From the NCBI RefSeq assembly GCF_002269255.1, contig NZ_CP022823.1, positions 3,100,001 through 3,164,000 of the forward strand: 64,000 bases of DNA, given 5' to 3'. Positions 33,260 to 42,126 of this stretch are shown here, in pieces. Origin of the DNA: Klebsiella quasivariicola. GTDB lineage: Bacteria; Pseudomonadota; Gammaproteobacteria; Enterobacterales; Enterobacteriaceae. Position 1 is the first letter of the stretch; each line of letters opens with the position of its first letter. A program made the translations under genes and the position numbers. Below the pieces are notes generated by a model, which worked only from the letters and a program-made list of their open reading frames with translations, was not told the origin of the DNA and searched no databases.

Positions 33260-33790
33260 CTACTTCGGACAGACGGCGGGCTCCTTCATCCTGACGGGCT
33301 CTTTTATCGGATAGTTCGCATTTCTCGGTGACCAGCAGCTGGTGGTCACCTTCACGTCATCGCAGGGTAAAAAGTGCACCGTAATGCCGCACACATCCTG
33401 GCCGTTATAGTCGGGCAGCGGGACGGTTTTGCTGTGCTGCCTCTTTTGGGCATCAATTCCTTTTTTCCAGGCAAGGTATTTTTCCCTATCCTGATACCCC
33501 GGAAAGTCCATGGAGTACCCCACCCCGGTTTCCCAGTCAACGCGCACCGTCATACCCGGCGTCCAGCGGGTGGGCACGCTGAAGCAGCAGCCACCGCCGC
33601 CCCCCTGAAACGGGCCTATAATGTCGATCCCCGACTGGCCGTTGATACTGAAGTGGTTAATCGCCCATTTGGTGTGGTTGATGGCGTCAATGGTGCCGCC
33701 ACCGCCGCCTCCGGCCTGTGCGGCTGACTGCGCGCAGCCGGATAACAGCAGCAGACCCGCCAGCAGCGGGCTGATTAATGCAGATTTCAT
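33260..33790 (-). CDS. Immunity-like lipoprotein (DUF3304 type), copy 8, first of the array
   Basis: Lipoprotein of 176 residues, the first immunity-like gene transcribed after the DUF4123 gene (63-bp gap). The lipobox reads LLLLSGCAQSAA, a small deviation from the other copies. The variable segment equals that of copy 6, while the flanks differ (TIDAINH, NHFSINGQ, SVPTRWTPG). It has no adjoining effector of its own. Like the others it should be anchored in a membrane facing the periplasm, where a Tle lipase acts. Confidence 0.86.
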   Translation of the reverse strand: MKSALISPLLAGLLLLSGCAQSAAQAGGGGGGTIDAINHTKWAINHFSINGQSGIDIIGPFQGGGGGCCFSVPTRWTPGMTVRVDWETGVGYSMDFPGYQDREKYLAWKKGIDAQKRQHSKTVPLPDYNGQDVCGITVHFLPCDDVKVTTSCWSPRNANYPIKEPVRMKEPAVCPK

Positions 33791-33853
33791 CGGACTCTCC
33801 CTGTCGGGTTGAGGGTAATGAAGAGAGGGGTGTACTCAGCCAGACCAGGCTTT

Positions 33854-34633
33854 TCATTCTGAAGGTCTCTCACTGGTTTTTACGTCGGAAAGCCACTTCT
33901 TCATTACCCAGTCTTCACGAGCGTCATCCAGAAGAAGGCCCTGGCGTGTCGCCTCCACCATGCCTTGGTAACAGGCCGAAAACAGTGACTGTCTTGAATC
34001 AAACATGCCCGCAGGCGGAGCACAGTGCGACAACATGACGATGACATCGCTGATACACATCAGATGCTCAAGCTGGCGATCGCTGAGTTCAATTTTGGGC
34101 GCATTTTCATCGCGTTCCGGCGGGAGACCACTGCCTTTGATGCCTTTCGCCTGGCCGTCAAAATCCTGCCACGCCCAGAACAGGGCCGGACGCATCAATG
34201 GCTCTTGCTGCTCGTCACTGAGAATGTGCGTAAACAACAGCGGAAATACCCGGGTATCGTAAAAGCGTAAAATTCCGCTGCGCCCTTCCTGCAGAATATC
34301 CATACACTGCGTGAGCCAGTTCGCTAGCGCCGAAAAGGGCCAGTATGTGCAGAACAGGAGCAGCGGCGCCTGGATGGCAAGTTGCTGGCTGATATCCTGT
34401 AACCAGCGCATTTGCTCATGATCATCAAGCGTAAAGCGTGCCACCAGCGGAGCATCATCGACAATAAATGCTTCCGGAAGTCCATGAAAAAGCGACTGCC
34501 ACTCAACTGACAGCGAATTCAGCGCCGGAATAACGGAAAAATCCACCCCCGCCTGATCGATAATGACATGCAGATAATCCGTTCCGAAAGCCCGACAGGT
34601 TCCGGCGACCTCTTCAATCCATTGTCTGGTCAT
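33854..34633 (-). CDS. DUF4123-type T6SS effector adaptor/chaperone
   Basis: Cytoplasmic adaptor of 259 residues that in this family (Tap/TEC) loads a cargo effector onto its VgrG. Supporting features are HVIIDQAGVDFSVIPALNS at the N-terminus, the central APLLLFCTYWPFSALANWL, and RSGILRFYDTRVFPLLF, which matches the conserved RFYDPRV phrase. Its ATG directly follows the vgrG stop without a gap, and the effector/immunity array comes next, which is the usual order vgrG - adaptor - effector. The likely cargo is therefore the Tle1-like pair. Confidence 0.88.
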   Translation of the reverse strand: MTRQWIEEVAGTCRAFGTDYLHVIIDQAGVDFSVIPALNSLSVEWQSLFHGLPEAFIVDDAPLVARFTLDDHEQMRWLQDISQQLAIQAPLLLFCTYWPFSALANWLTQCMDILQEGRSGILRFYDTRVFPLLFTHILSDEQQEPLMRPALFWAWQDFDGQAKGIKGSGLPPERDENAPKIELSDRQLEHLMCISDVIVMLSHCAPPAGMFDSRQSLFSACYQGMVEATRQGLLLDDAREDWVMKKWLSDVKTSERPSE

Positions 34634-37012
34634 CTATGCCTCCCGCGGCACGAAGCCCTGCGCCAGCGCCTGGGCTTTTTTAAGGCACTCTTTACACACC
34701 GATGCCGGTAGCTCAGGCAAGGGAAACGCCTCGCTGACCGGCCCCTGCAAATCATGCTGCCCCTTAAGGCTAATCACCCCCGGTCCGTGGATCTGTACCT
34801 CTCCCTGCGGGGTAAGACGGATATATGCGCCGCCGCAACCCAGGGTGATGCCATTTTTAGCCGTCAACTGCAGATGCCCCTGGGTTGACTGGACGGTGAT
34901 ATCTTTTAGCGCGGTCAGCGATAGAATATCGCCGTGCGACTCTACTTGCAGCGGACCTTTGGCGGAGACCAGCCTCATCCCCTCCTGTTGCGCCAGCAGT
35001 GAAATAGCCTGGCTGGCATTCAGAGAACAGCGCTGTGCCGTGGTGATGTTGACCTCTCCCAGGCTCTGCAGATACAGCCCGTTACCGCTGTGTAGTAGGG
35101 TCGTTTCCGGCGTGACTGCGGCAATCCCCTGCGGGGCCGACATCAGCAATGTCGGCTGTTTAAGATCGCTGGCGCCTGTGGTCAGTGCGCTTAATGGGCC
35201 GGTGTCTGGGATAACATTATGATGGGTTTGCGTAATGCTTCCCCATTCCGTGACCTGATTCACCGCACCTTTCAGCAAACTGACCGCCGGCTCCATCGCC
35301 AGCACCTGCCCCTGAGCCTGCGCCTGCCCGTCAGCGCTGATAAATATCCCTTTCTGTGCCCGGATAGCTCCCCAGCTGTCGGTTCTTAGCTCAAAACCGT
35401 CCCCGCGCTGCTGCTTTTCAGCATCCACGAGATGGCCGAGGTTCAGCTGGCTCTTGCCGCCATACTCCGTCGACACCTTGATATGTTCTTTCCCGCGCTC
35501 ATCGTCGAGGCGGATTTTGTTGTTGGCCGGGGTGCGCAGGACGTTACGTTTGTCATTGCGGATGGTGACATGGTCGCCGTGCGCCGAGTCGTGCAGCACG
35601 CCCGCGATATACGGCCTGTCGGGGTTACCATCCTCAAAGCCAATCGCCACCTCCGTCCCCGCCAGCAGCGGCAGGTGCAGACCGTAGGTGTCTCCGGCAT
35701 ACGGCCGCGACTGGCGGACCCACAGGCTCTCGAACCCGGTTTCCCAGCGCGCCCGGTCAAACAGCATATTCACCCGGTAGCGCCCGTGTTTGTCGATATG
35801 CCCGTAGGTGTCGTTTTCCCGGGTGCTGGTCACGCGGGCCGGCAGCGTCCCGGCCATCACCGGACGCGCGCCGGGCTCAGGCCGGTAGCCGACGTCCGGG
35901 CTGTCCGGTATGCCGGCAAACTCCACCGCAAAGTCCGCATCGCGCCGGGCGTGGCTGTGCATCGCCGTGACGAGCACGCCATCAGCAAACTCCCCGGCCA
36001 CCTCCTCTCCGCCGGTGACCTTCAGCACCTGTCCCGGGCAGAGCGTCGGGCAGCTGGTGGTGGCCTGCATCCGGGTCTGGCCGTTCAGATAACGCTCATG
36101 GCGAAGGCGGGCGTAAAACGCCCCGGACTCCGGCGCCGGATGCCGGTCATGGGCATTCCCCGCCGTCAGGTAGTTATCTCCCCAGTGGTAAGCCTCACCG
36201 AAGGTGGTGGTCTCCCCGCGGGTGACATCCACCTGCGCGCTCATGTCCGCCGTCGCCTCGCGGTAGTTGTAGTCGCGGGTACTGACCTGCTGCTCCACGA
36301 CACGGTGGCGGCATGCCATCTCCCACACCGCGTCCACCCCGGCCGACTGCTGCCCGGACGGCGGGACCGAAGGCAACGTCAGCCCCTTCTCATAACCCTG
36401 CTGACTGTCGCAGAACTCAGCGACGTCGATGTGCAGCCGCGTGTCGGCGGTAAAGCGAAACCAGATCCCCACCTCACCCAGCAGCCGGGTGATAAAGCGC
36501 AGGTCATCCTCGCCGTACTGCATCACCTGCTCGCGGCGCGGATACGTTTTTGTCAGCGAGAACAGAAAATCCTGACCGCGCAGGCCGTGGCGCTCGCGGA
36601 GGATTTTTTCCACAATCTGCGGAACGGACTGGTCCTGGTAAATGGCGTTCTGGTGCGAGCGGTTAAGCAGCGCCAGGCGTGGCTGAAGCGTCAGCGCGTA
36701 GTGCGTTTCATCCCTGGAGGTACTGAGCCGTTCAAACCCCGTCACCACGCCCTGGATAACCCGCACGGGTTGCTGAACATTGATGCCGAAGCCCTGAGCC
36801 ACCGGCGCCTGCAGCGTCAGGGAGGCTGCCTTCATCAGCATCATCTCTTTGCTGATGGCATGGTCTGCGCTGGTGAATTCAATACGGTAGCGGAACGGCT
36901 GGCTCAGGGCTTCATCGCCCTCGAAGGCCAGCACATCAAGCCCGGCTTCACATCCCTTCACCGAAAGCAGGTGGTGGTTATGGCTGAACAACAACGATTT
37001 CACGCTACTCAT
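34634..37012 (-). CDS. vgrG: T6SS spike protein VgrG (TssI)
   Basis: Trimeric spike protein of 792 residues. The gp27-like domain occupies about 1-380 (LLSVKGCEAGLDVLAFEGDE, PFRYRIEF). The gp5 OB-fold comes next (HIDKHGRYRVNMLFDRARWE, LWVRQSRPYAGDTYG, FEDGNPDRPYIAGVLHDS). The DUF2345 beta-helix region runs to about 760. The C-terminal tail has a CKEC motif and a short helix rather than an enzymatic domain, so cargo is carried, not fused. The ATG at 37012 has AGGGGA upstream and overlaps the clpV stop by 8 bp; an upstream TTG at 37033 is rejected. Confidence 0.95.
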   Translation of the reverse strand: MSSVKSLLFSHNHHLLSVKGCEAGLDVLAFEGDEALSQPFRYRIEFTSADHAISKEMMLMKAASLTLQAPVAQGFGINVQQPVRVIQGVVTGFERLSTSRDETHYALTLQPRLALLNRSHQNAIYQDQSVPQIVEKILRERHGLRGQDFLFSLTKTYPRREQVMQYGEDDLRFITRLLGEVGIWFRFTADTRLHIDVAEFCDSQQGYEKGLTLPSVPPSGQQSAGVDAVWEMACRHRVVEQQVSTRDYNYREATADMSAQVDVTRGETTTFGEAYHWGDNYLTAGNAHDRHPAPESGAFYARLRHERYLNGQTRMQATTSCPTLCPGQVLKVTGGEEVAGEFADGVLVTAMHSHARRDADFAVEFAGIPDSPDVGYRPEPGARPVMAGTLPARVTSTRENDTYGHIDKHGRYRVNMLFDRARWETGFESLWVRQSRPYAGDTYGLHLPLLAGTEVAIGFEDGNPDRPYIAGVLHDSAHGDHVTIRNDKRNVLRTPANNKIRLDDERGKEHIKVSTEYGGKSQLNLGHLVDAEKQQRGDGFELRTDSWGAIRAQKGIFISADGQAQAQGQVLAMEPAVSLLKGAVNQVTEWGSITQTHHNVIPDTGPLSALTTGASDLKQPTLLMSAPQGIAAVTPETTLLHSGNGLYLQSLGEVNITTAQRCSLNASQAISLLAQQEGMRLVSAKGPLQVESHGDILSLTALKDITVQSTQGHLQLTAKNGITLGCGGAYIRLTPQGEVQIHGPGVISLKGQHDLQGPVSEAFPLPELPASVCKECLKKAQALAQGFVPREA

Positions 37013-39659
37013 CGGATATTGTCCCCTCGTCAAACGCCATCACGACGCCTTCCTCTTCGTGATACCCCAGCGTCACCTGGCGCGGTTTCTGCCCCGCCGC
37101 CATATGGCTCAATAGCTGCTGACTCAGCGCCGGCAGGATCTGCTGATTCAGCAGACTGTCGACGTTGCGGGCGCCGGTATCCGGCAGCAGGCAGGCCTCG
37201 GTCAGCACTTCGAACAGGCTCTCGCTGAGGGTGGTGGTGATTCCGTAATGGCAAGCCAGACGCTGACTCACCTGACCGAGCTTGATCCCGACAATGGCGC
37301 GCAGCGCAACCGCCGGCAGCGGACGGTAAATCACCGTCTGGAAGCGGGCCAGCAGCGCCGGCTGGAAGTGGCCGCGCAGCACCGGGCGCAGCAGCTCGTG
37401 CAGGTCTGATTCACTGGCCTCCGGCTGTTCATCCAGCAACTGCATCAGGAGGTCGCTTCCGAGGTTGGCGGTCATCAGGATCACGGTGTTGCGAAAGTCA
37501 ATTTCACGCCCCTCGCCGTCGCGCATCACCCCCCGGTCGAAGACCTGATAGAACAGGTTCATCACATCGCGATGGGCCTTCTCCACCTCATCGAGCAGCA
37601 CCACGCTGTAGGGGCGTTTGCGCACCGCCTCGGTCAGGATCCCGCCCTGGCCGTAGCCGACGTAGCCCGGCGGAGAACCCTTCAGCTGGCTGACGGTGTG
37701 CGGCTCCTGGTACTCGGAGAGATTGATGGTGATCAGCGCTTTCTCGCCGCCGAACAGCGCATCGGCCAGGGCGAGAGCCGTTTCCGTTTTGCCGGTGCCG
37801 CTCGGCCCGACCAGCAGGAACACCCCCTGCGGACCGTTCTCCGGCGTCAGGCCGGTTTTCGCGGCGCGCAGGCGCCGGGCAATAGCGCTCAGGGCCGCCT
37901 CCTGGCCAACCACCCGTTTGCCGAGACTCTCTTCCAGACTCAGCAGCTCCGTCTGCTCATCTTTCATTAGCGAGGAGAGCGGCACGCCGGTCCAGTCGGC
38001 AATCACCGTCGCCACGGTGCGGACGTCGACGTCCAGCCCGAGCAGCGGATTGCCCTGCTGGACGGCAATAAGCGCGTTTTGCAGGTCGTTAATTTCCGCC
38101 TGGCGGGAGATATCGCGGCGACAGGCCAGCAGCGCCTCCGTCAGCTGCAGCTCCTGACCATACTGAGTTTCAAGGGTATCCAGCGCCAGAATAAGGCGGA
38201 TCTCCTCCTGCTCAATGGCCGCCAGCCGTTCGCCGCGGGGGCTGTTGCCCAGCGCAATATCTTCCAGCAGCGCCTGTTTCTCCATCGCCAGCGCGGTGAG
38301 CTGCGCCTTCATGCGGGTCAGCGGCTCAGGCACGGTATCGAGACTCATGCGCAGGCGGGCGGAAGCGGTGTCGAGTAAATCCACTGCCTTGTCCGGCAGC
38401 TGGCGACCGGTGAGGTAGCGTCGTGACAGCGTCACGGCGGCGCGCACCGCATCATCCGTGATATGCACGCCGTGGTGGTCGGCATAGCGGGACTTCAGGC
38501 CGCGCAGCATCAGGCAGGCGGTGTCGTCGTCCGGCTCATCCACCTTGACCATCTGAAAGCGGCGCTCCAGCGCGGCGTCGCGCTCGAAGTACTGCTTGTA
38601 TTCAGACCAGGTGGTGGCGGCGATGGTCCGCAGCTCGCCCCGGGCCAGCGCCGGCTTCAGCAGGTTGGCGGCATCCGCGCCGCCCGCCTGATTACCCGCG
38701 CCGATGATCGTGTGCGCCTCGTCGATAAACAGCAGCACCGGCGAAGGCGACTGCTGTACCGCCTCAATGATATTTTTCAGCCGCTGCTCGAACTCGCCTT
38801 TGACCCCGGCGCCGGCCTGCAGCAGACCGAGGTCGAGGGTGCGCACCGACACTGGCTTCAGCGCGTCGGGGACGTTGCCTTCGGCTATGCGCAGCGCCAG
38901 GCCTTCCACCAGGGCGGTCTTGCCCACGCCCGGCTCACCGACGAGGATCGGGTTGTTTTTACGTCGACGGGAGAGAATATCCACCATCTGGCGGATTTCC
39001 GTGTCGCGTCCGAACACCGGGTCAATCTGGCCGTCTCTGGCTTTGGCGGTGACGTCGAGAGTGAATTTGTCCAGCGCGTTCTGCAGCGCCGGATTGAGCC
39101 CATCCGCATTCAGTTCGCTGCCCGCAGGACGCCCCACAAATTCCACGTCCCCGCCATGGGGCTGCGCCAGCGCCGCTTCCTGCTGCGCTGGCGGACGTTC
39201 GTCGGACTGGGCATCAAGCAAGGGGCGCAGGCGTTCCAGCTGACGCTGGCCCAGCGTTAACAGCGGCCACAGCCCATCGCACTGGATCAGATTCTGTTTT
39301 TCAACCAGCGCCATCAGCAGGTGAACACTGCGGATCTGCGCTTCGCCGCTGAGCGAGGCAATCAGCCAGGCCTCCTGCATCAGCCTCAGGGTATGGTCAG
39401 AGAGCTGGGGACGATGACGTACCGAGCGCGGCTGTTTATCCAGCCAGTTCAGCAGATCCTGCCACAGCGCATCCATATCCCATTCATAGCGCCGCGCCAG
39501 CACCGTCAGATCGCCTTCCCCCTGTTCCAGCAGCTTAAGCAGCCAGTGCTCGGGCAGGATCTCGGCATGCGCCCGGGTCTGGCACAGGGAGGCCGCCCCC
39601 TCCATTGCGCGGGCACAGCAGGGATTAAGACGGCGTAACAGGCTGGCTGGATTTTCCAT
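37005..39659 (-). CDS. clpV: T6SS AAA+ ATPase ClpV (TssH)
   Basis: Hexameric ATPase that disassembles the contracted TssB/TssC sheath, 884 residues. An N-terminal Clp_N repeat region comes first. AAA1 has Walker A GEPGVGKTALVEGLA and Walker B LLFIDEAHTI. After a coiled-coil middle, AAA2 has Walker A VGPSGTGKTETALALAD and Walker B VVLLDEVEKAH. A C-terminal ClpB-like D2-small domain ends the protein. The gene lies downstream of hcp after a strong terminator, so it depends on read-through or on its own promoter in 39660-39790. It overlaps vgrG by 8 bp. Confidence 0.96.
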   Translation of the reverse strand: MENPASLLRRLNPCCARAMEGAASLCQTRAHAEILPEHWLLKLLEQGEGDLTVLARRYEWDMDALWQDLLNWLDKQPRSVRHRPQLSDHTLRLMQEAWLIASLSGEAQIRSVHLLMALVEKQNLIQCDGLWPLLTLGQRQLERLRPLLDAQSDERPPAQQEAALAQPHGGDVEFVGRPAGSELNADGLNPALQNALDKFTLDVTAKARDGQIDPVFGRDTEIRQMVDILSRRRKNNPILVGEPGVGKTALVEGLALRIAEGNVPDALKPVSVRTLDLGLLQAGAGVKGEFEQRLKNIIEAVQQSPSPVLLFIDEAHTIIGAGNQAGGADAANLLKPALARGELRTIAATTWSEYKQYFERDAALERRFQMVKVDEPDDDTACLMLRGLKSRYADHHGVHITDDAVRAAVTLSRRYLTGRQLPDKAVDLLDTASARLRMSLDTVPEPLTRMKAQLTALAMEKQALLEDIALGNSPRGERLAAIEQEEIRLILALDTLETQYGQELQLTEALLACRRDISRQAEINDLQNALIAVQQGNPLLGLDVDVRTVATVIADWTGVPLSSLMKDEQTELLSLEESLGKRVVGQEAALSAIARRLRAAKTGLTPENGPQGVFLLVGPSGTGKTETALALADALFGGEKALITINLSEYQEPHTVSQLKGSPPGYVGYGQGGILTEAVRKRPYSVVLLDEVEKAHRDVMNLFYQVFDRGVMRDGEGREIDFRNTVILMTANLGSDLLMQLLDEQPEASESDLHELLRPVLRGHFQPALLARFQTVIYRPLPAVALRAIVGIKLGQVSQRLACHYGITTTLSESLFEVLTEACLLPDTGARNVDSLLNQQILPALSQQLLSHMAAGQKPRQVTLGYHEEEGVVMAFDEGTISDE

Positions 39660-39923
39660 GAGATCCTCTCTTATTGGTTCCGGACACGCTACCGCCCGTC
39701 GCTGTTCCTGAACAGGAACCCCAAGCGCACAAGGTCAGGCAGACAGATTGTGTTTTTCTTTGCTGAGACCCCGTATCTCAGGCGCTCAGCAAAAAACGGC
39801 GGGCAGAGAAACGCTGCCCGCATCAGGCGATCGCCCGCAATAATCCCCGGCCGCAGAGATAACGATGCGGCCGGGATGAGCGAACGTCGCCTGCGCGCCA
39901 GCGGCGCGAAATATGACGGGCAA
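39660..39923. other. hcp-clpV intergenic region (264 bp)
   Basis: No gene is seen here. Just after hcp lies a strong intrinsic terminator (39791-39821). Further downstream is an alternative hairpin, TTTGCTGAG (39759-39767) with CTCAGCAAA (39785-39793), whose 3' arm shares the A-run used as the T-tract of the first. The two structures are partly mutually exclusive, so partial termination is conceivable. Confidence 0.5.
39791..39821 (-). terminator. Rho-independent terminator after hcp
   Basis: On the minus strand, GCGGGCAG (39821-39814) and CTGCCCGC (39806-39799) form a perfect 8-bp GC-rich stem with a 7-base loop, followed by CG and then six T (39796-39791). It should end most hcp transcripts, allowing very high hcp expression with lower expression of clpV and later genes. 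Confidence 0.8.
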
Positions 39924-40415
39924 TTACGCGGTGGCGCGTTCGTTCCAGCTATCGGAGTGAATGATGTTGCCGTCTTTATAGGTCCAGGTGATCTTCTCGT
40001 AGCGCAGCTCAATCTGTTCCAGATGGTTGTGCTTCTCGTAGGCGGGGTTTTTGATGTCGTGCATCAGGGGATTCACTTTCACCACCTTGACGTTCTCAAG
40101 TTTGGTATTGAAATACTCCACTTCCTGGCCGGCATCGTTGATTCGGTACCACTTGAACTCAGCGGATTTCAGGGTCTGGCCGGTGGTCACTGCCTTGTAC
40201 AGGTAGGGGCTGGAGGAGTCGATCTCCTTGGTGAACAGGAACGGCGTATGAATACGCGTGCCGGTCAGTTTGCCGGTGTTGTTATCGGTCGGGATGTACA
40301 GGTTATGCTCCTGGGCCACCACTTCGATACTGCCTTCACGATCCTGAACGTCGACAGACCCTTTAATGTCCGCGCCGCCGTCGTCTTTCAGCCAAAGATA
40401 AACAGGAATTGCCAT
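39924..40415 (-). CDS. hcp: T6SS tube protein Hcp (TssD)
   Basis: Inner-tube and secreted protein of 163 residues. The start at 40415 (MAIPVYLWLKDDGGADIKG) is the standard Hcp N-terminus and has GGAGAG nine bases upstream; the frame extends further but without family sequence. Typical features are SIEVVAQEHNLYIPTD, then TPFLFTKEIDSSSPYLYKA and the C-terminal ITWTYKDGNIIHSDSWNE. Hexameric rings stack into the tube inside the TssBC sheath. It lies 4 bp after the OmpA-domain gene and is followed by a strong terminator. Confidence 0.96.
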   Translation of the reverse strand: MAIPVYLWLKDDGGADIKGSVDVQDREGSIEVVAQEHNLYIPTDNNTGKLTGTRIHTPFLFTKEIDSSSPYLYKAVTTGQTLKSAEFKWYRINDAGQEVEYFNTKLENVKVVKVNPLMHDIKNPAYEKHNHLEQIELRYEKITWTYKDGNIIHSDSWNERATA

Positions 40416-40419
40416 GGAA

Positions 40420-42126
40420 TTACTCTCCATTGTGTAGTGAAGCGCCATCATCCTGGGATGACGCAGAGGGTTGGTCCGGTAACCGGCAGGCGTCTACCTG
40501 CGGCACCAGACTGATTTCGACACGACGGTTCAGCGCACGGCCTTCCGGCGTATCGTTTGTTGCAATTGGTCGGCTTTCGCCATAGCCCTGAACGGCAAAG
40601 CAGCTGTCCGGCACGTCGCCGGTATCGCGCATCCAGTCGCGGACCGATTCCGCACGTTTCAGCGACAATAGCTGGTTGGCTTTTTCCTCACCCACGCTGT
40701 CGGTATGGCCCGCCACCACGATCAGCCACCCGGGCCTGGCCTTAATGTCCATCAGCGAGCTGACCAGCCGCTTTGTCGAACCAGGCTTCAGTACCCATTT
40801 CCCGGTATCGAATAGCGACATGCTGTCAAGGCGGATGACGTTCGGCGCGACGCGCTGCACCGGCCTGGGCGGCGGCGGAGGCGGCACGTAACCGCGAATC
40901 GCCTCCAGCAACGGCAGGCGAATCTGCGCCCCGTGATACAAGCCCAGACTCAGGCGCAGCGGGACGCCGTTACGCGCCCAGCTATCAAGCAGCGCGGCAT
41001 CTTCACGCAGCACCCTGACAGCGCTGGCTTTTGGTTCATAATCATCCATCGCAATCCGCTCATAACGGGCAATATCGACGCCCACGCGCTGCAGCAGTTG
41101 TCGATTGTTCCAGCCACTGCTGAGCAGCGCGGCGATAGCTGCGAGGGTGAAAATAGCGAGCGCCGCGCGCCAGGTCCTGCCCCGTGGCATGAGCCCCCGC
41201 CCTGCCGGTAATTGCGGCAGGATAAAATCCGGCAAAGCTGAAGCGTCCCCGGTGTCGCGCTCATCTGGCTGCCAGCCCGCTACCCGCGACAGGCCGCTAT
41301 GTCGGGATAACCACGTCGTCCAGGCTGACGACGCCAGACTTCCGGGCAGCGAGGGTCCGAGGCCCCACAGCACTGCCGCCGGGGTCAGGGGCGGCAGGTC
41401 GGTATTCTCTTCCGTCAACACGGCAGTGACGTGCTGTTCAAACCAGCCCATCAGGCTGTTCATCAGCACCTGCTGCTCCAGCGCGGCCGCCCCGCTGGCG
41501 CTTACCCATGCCGGTACGGAACAGGGGGCGCAGGAGGGCGGCCAGGTTTTCACCGCTTCACCTGGCAGAACCGACTGCCACAGCATGACGTGGGCCATCG
41601 CGCTCCCCACCTGCCCGCCCAGTACCAGCGGCACGGCATATCCCGTTTGCTGACGCAGCTGGCTGAGTTGCCAGCGCAGGGCCAGCAGACGGCTGGTAAG
41701 CCGCTCGCTTTGCGCGTGCTGCTGCGGACAAACGCAGACCAGCGCTGACAGCTGACGACCCCACTCCGGTCGCAGATTCAACACCTGGTGCGCCATTTGC
41801 TGCAGGTCCTCTGTCTTTTCCACGCGGATCCAGCAGCCCTGTTTAACGACCCGCACCGGTGATGGCTGCGGCCAGACACACGGCAGATCGCCACAGACGA
41901 GGACGACAGGCTGGCGATAAGCGCCGCCCGGAAGATTGTCCAGGGTTGACGTGAGATTGCGCCCAGTCCGACGACTGGCGATGCGCCAGCTTCCCGCAAT
42001 CAGGATCAGCATGACCAGCAGAATGAGCCACGCTCCCCAGCGGGGAACCGGTAAGAACAGCAGGCAGACCAGCGCACTCAGCAGACCGGCCCATAACGCC
42101 AGCCCGCGGTGTTGCGCCGGGCTCAT
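40420..42126 (-). CDS. T6SS OmpA-domain inner-membrane protein (TagL-like)
   Basis: Protein of 568 residues likely to anchor the T6SS membrane complex to peptidoglycan. Two membrane helices lie at the N-terminus (about 8-28 and 31-48) and one near 320 (AALAIFTLAAIAALLSSGW). The C-terminal OmpA domain (about 435-545) has LFDTGKWVLKPGS, VAGHTDSVGEEKANQLLSL and GESRPIATNDT, including the Asp and Arg that bind diaminopimelate. A proline-rich linker PPPPPPRPVQ precedes it. It overlaps tssL by ATGA and precedes hcp by 4 bp. TssL itself has no peptidoglycan-binding domain, so this protein supplies it in trans. Confidence 0.9.
   Translation of the reverse strand: MSPAQHRGLALWAGLLSALVCLLFLPVPRWGAWLILLVMLILIAGSWRIASRRTGRNLTSTLDNLPGGAYRQPVVLVCGDLPCVWPQPSPVRVVKQGCWIRVEKTEDLQQMAHQVLNLRPEWGRQLSALVCVCPQQHAQSERLTSRLLALRWQLSQLRQQTGYAVPLVLGGQVGSAMAHVMLWQSVLPGEAVKTWPPSCAPCSVPAWVSASGAAALEQQVLMNSLMGWFEQHVTAVLTEENTDLPPLTPAAVLWGLGPSLPGSLASSAWTTWLSRHSGLSRVAGWQPDERDTGDASALPDFILPQLPAGRGLMPRGRTWRAALAIFTLAAIAALLSSGWNNRQLLQRVGVDIARYERIAMDDYEPKASAVRVLREDAALLDSWARNGVPLRLSLGLYHGAQIRLPLLEAIRGYVPPPPPPRPVQRVAPNVIRLDSMSLFDTGKWVLKPGSTKRLVSSLMDIKARPGWLIVVAGHTDSVGEEKANQLLSLKRAESVRDWMRDTGDVPDSCFAVQGYGESRPIATNDTPEGRALNRRVEISLVPQVDACRLPDQPSASSQDDGASLHNGE

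Larger units (their letters stand above)
24208..33790 (-). repeat. Duplicated effector / immunity array (2 Tle-like genes, 8 immunity-like genes)
   Basis: Two 2.4-kb effector genes and eight 0.52-0.59-kb immunity-like genes form direct repeats with near-identical DNA. Spacers between immunity genes are 57-69 bp and also conserved (a GGTTTGAGGGTGATTAAG-type sequence, then the ribosome-binding site). Blocks in transcription order are copies 8-7-6-5-4 plus effector B, then copies 3-2-1 plus effector A. The high identity makes the region prone to recombination and to assembly collapse. Confidence 0.9.

Noticed and set aside
24208..33790. Regularly spaced direct repeats that might suggest a CRISPR array.
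   Set aside because: The repeats are 0.5-2.4-kb genes with conserved reading frames, not short repeats with spacers.
36980..37033. vgrG start at 37033.
   Set aside because: The codon is TTG without a ribosome-binding site. The ATG at 37012 has AGGGGA and the standard VgrG N-terminus.
35432..37228. A 598-codon plus-strand frame opposite vgrG.
   Set aside because: It is antisense to a clear VgrG, and the translation is Arg/His-rich without domains.
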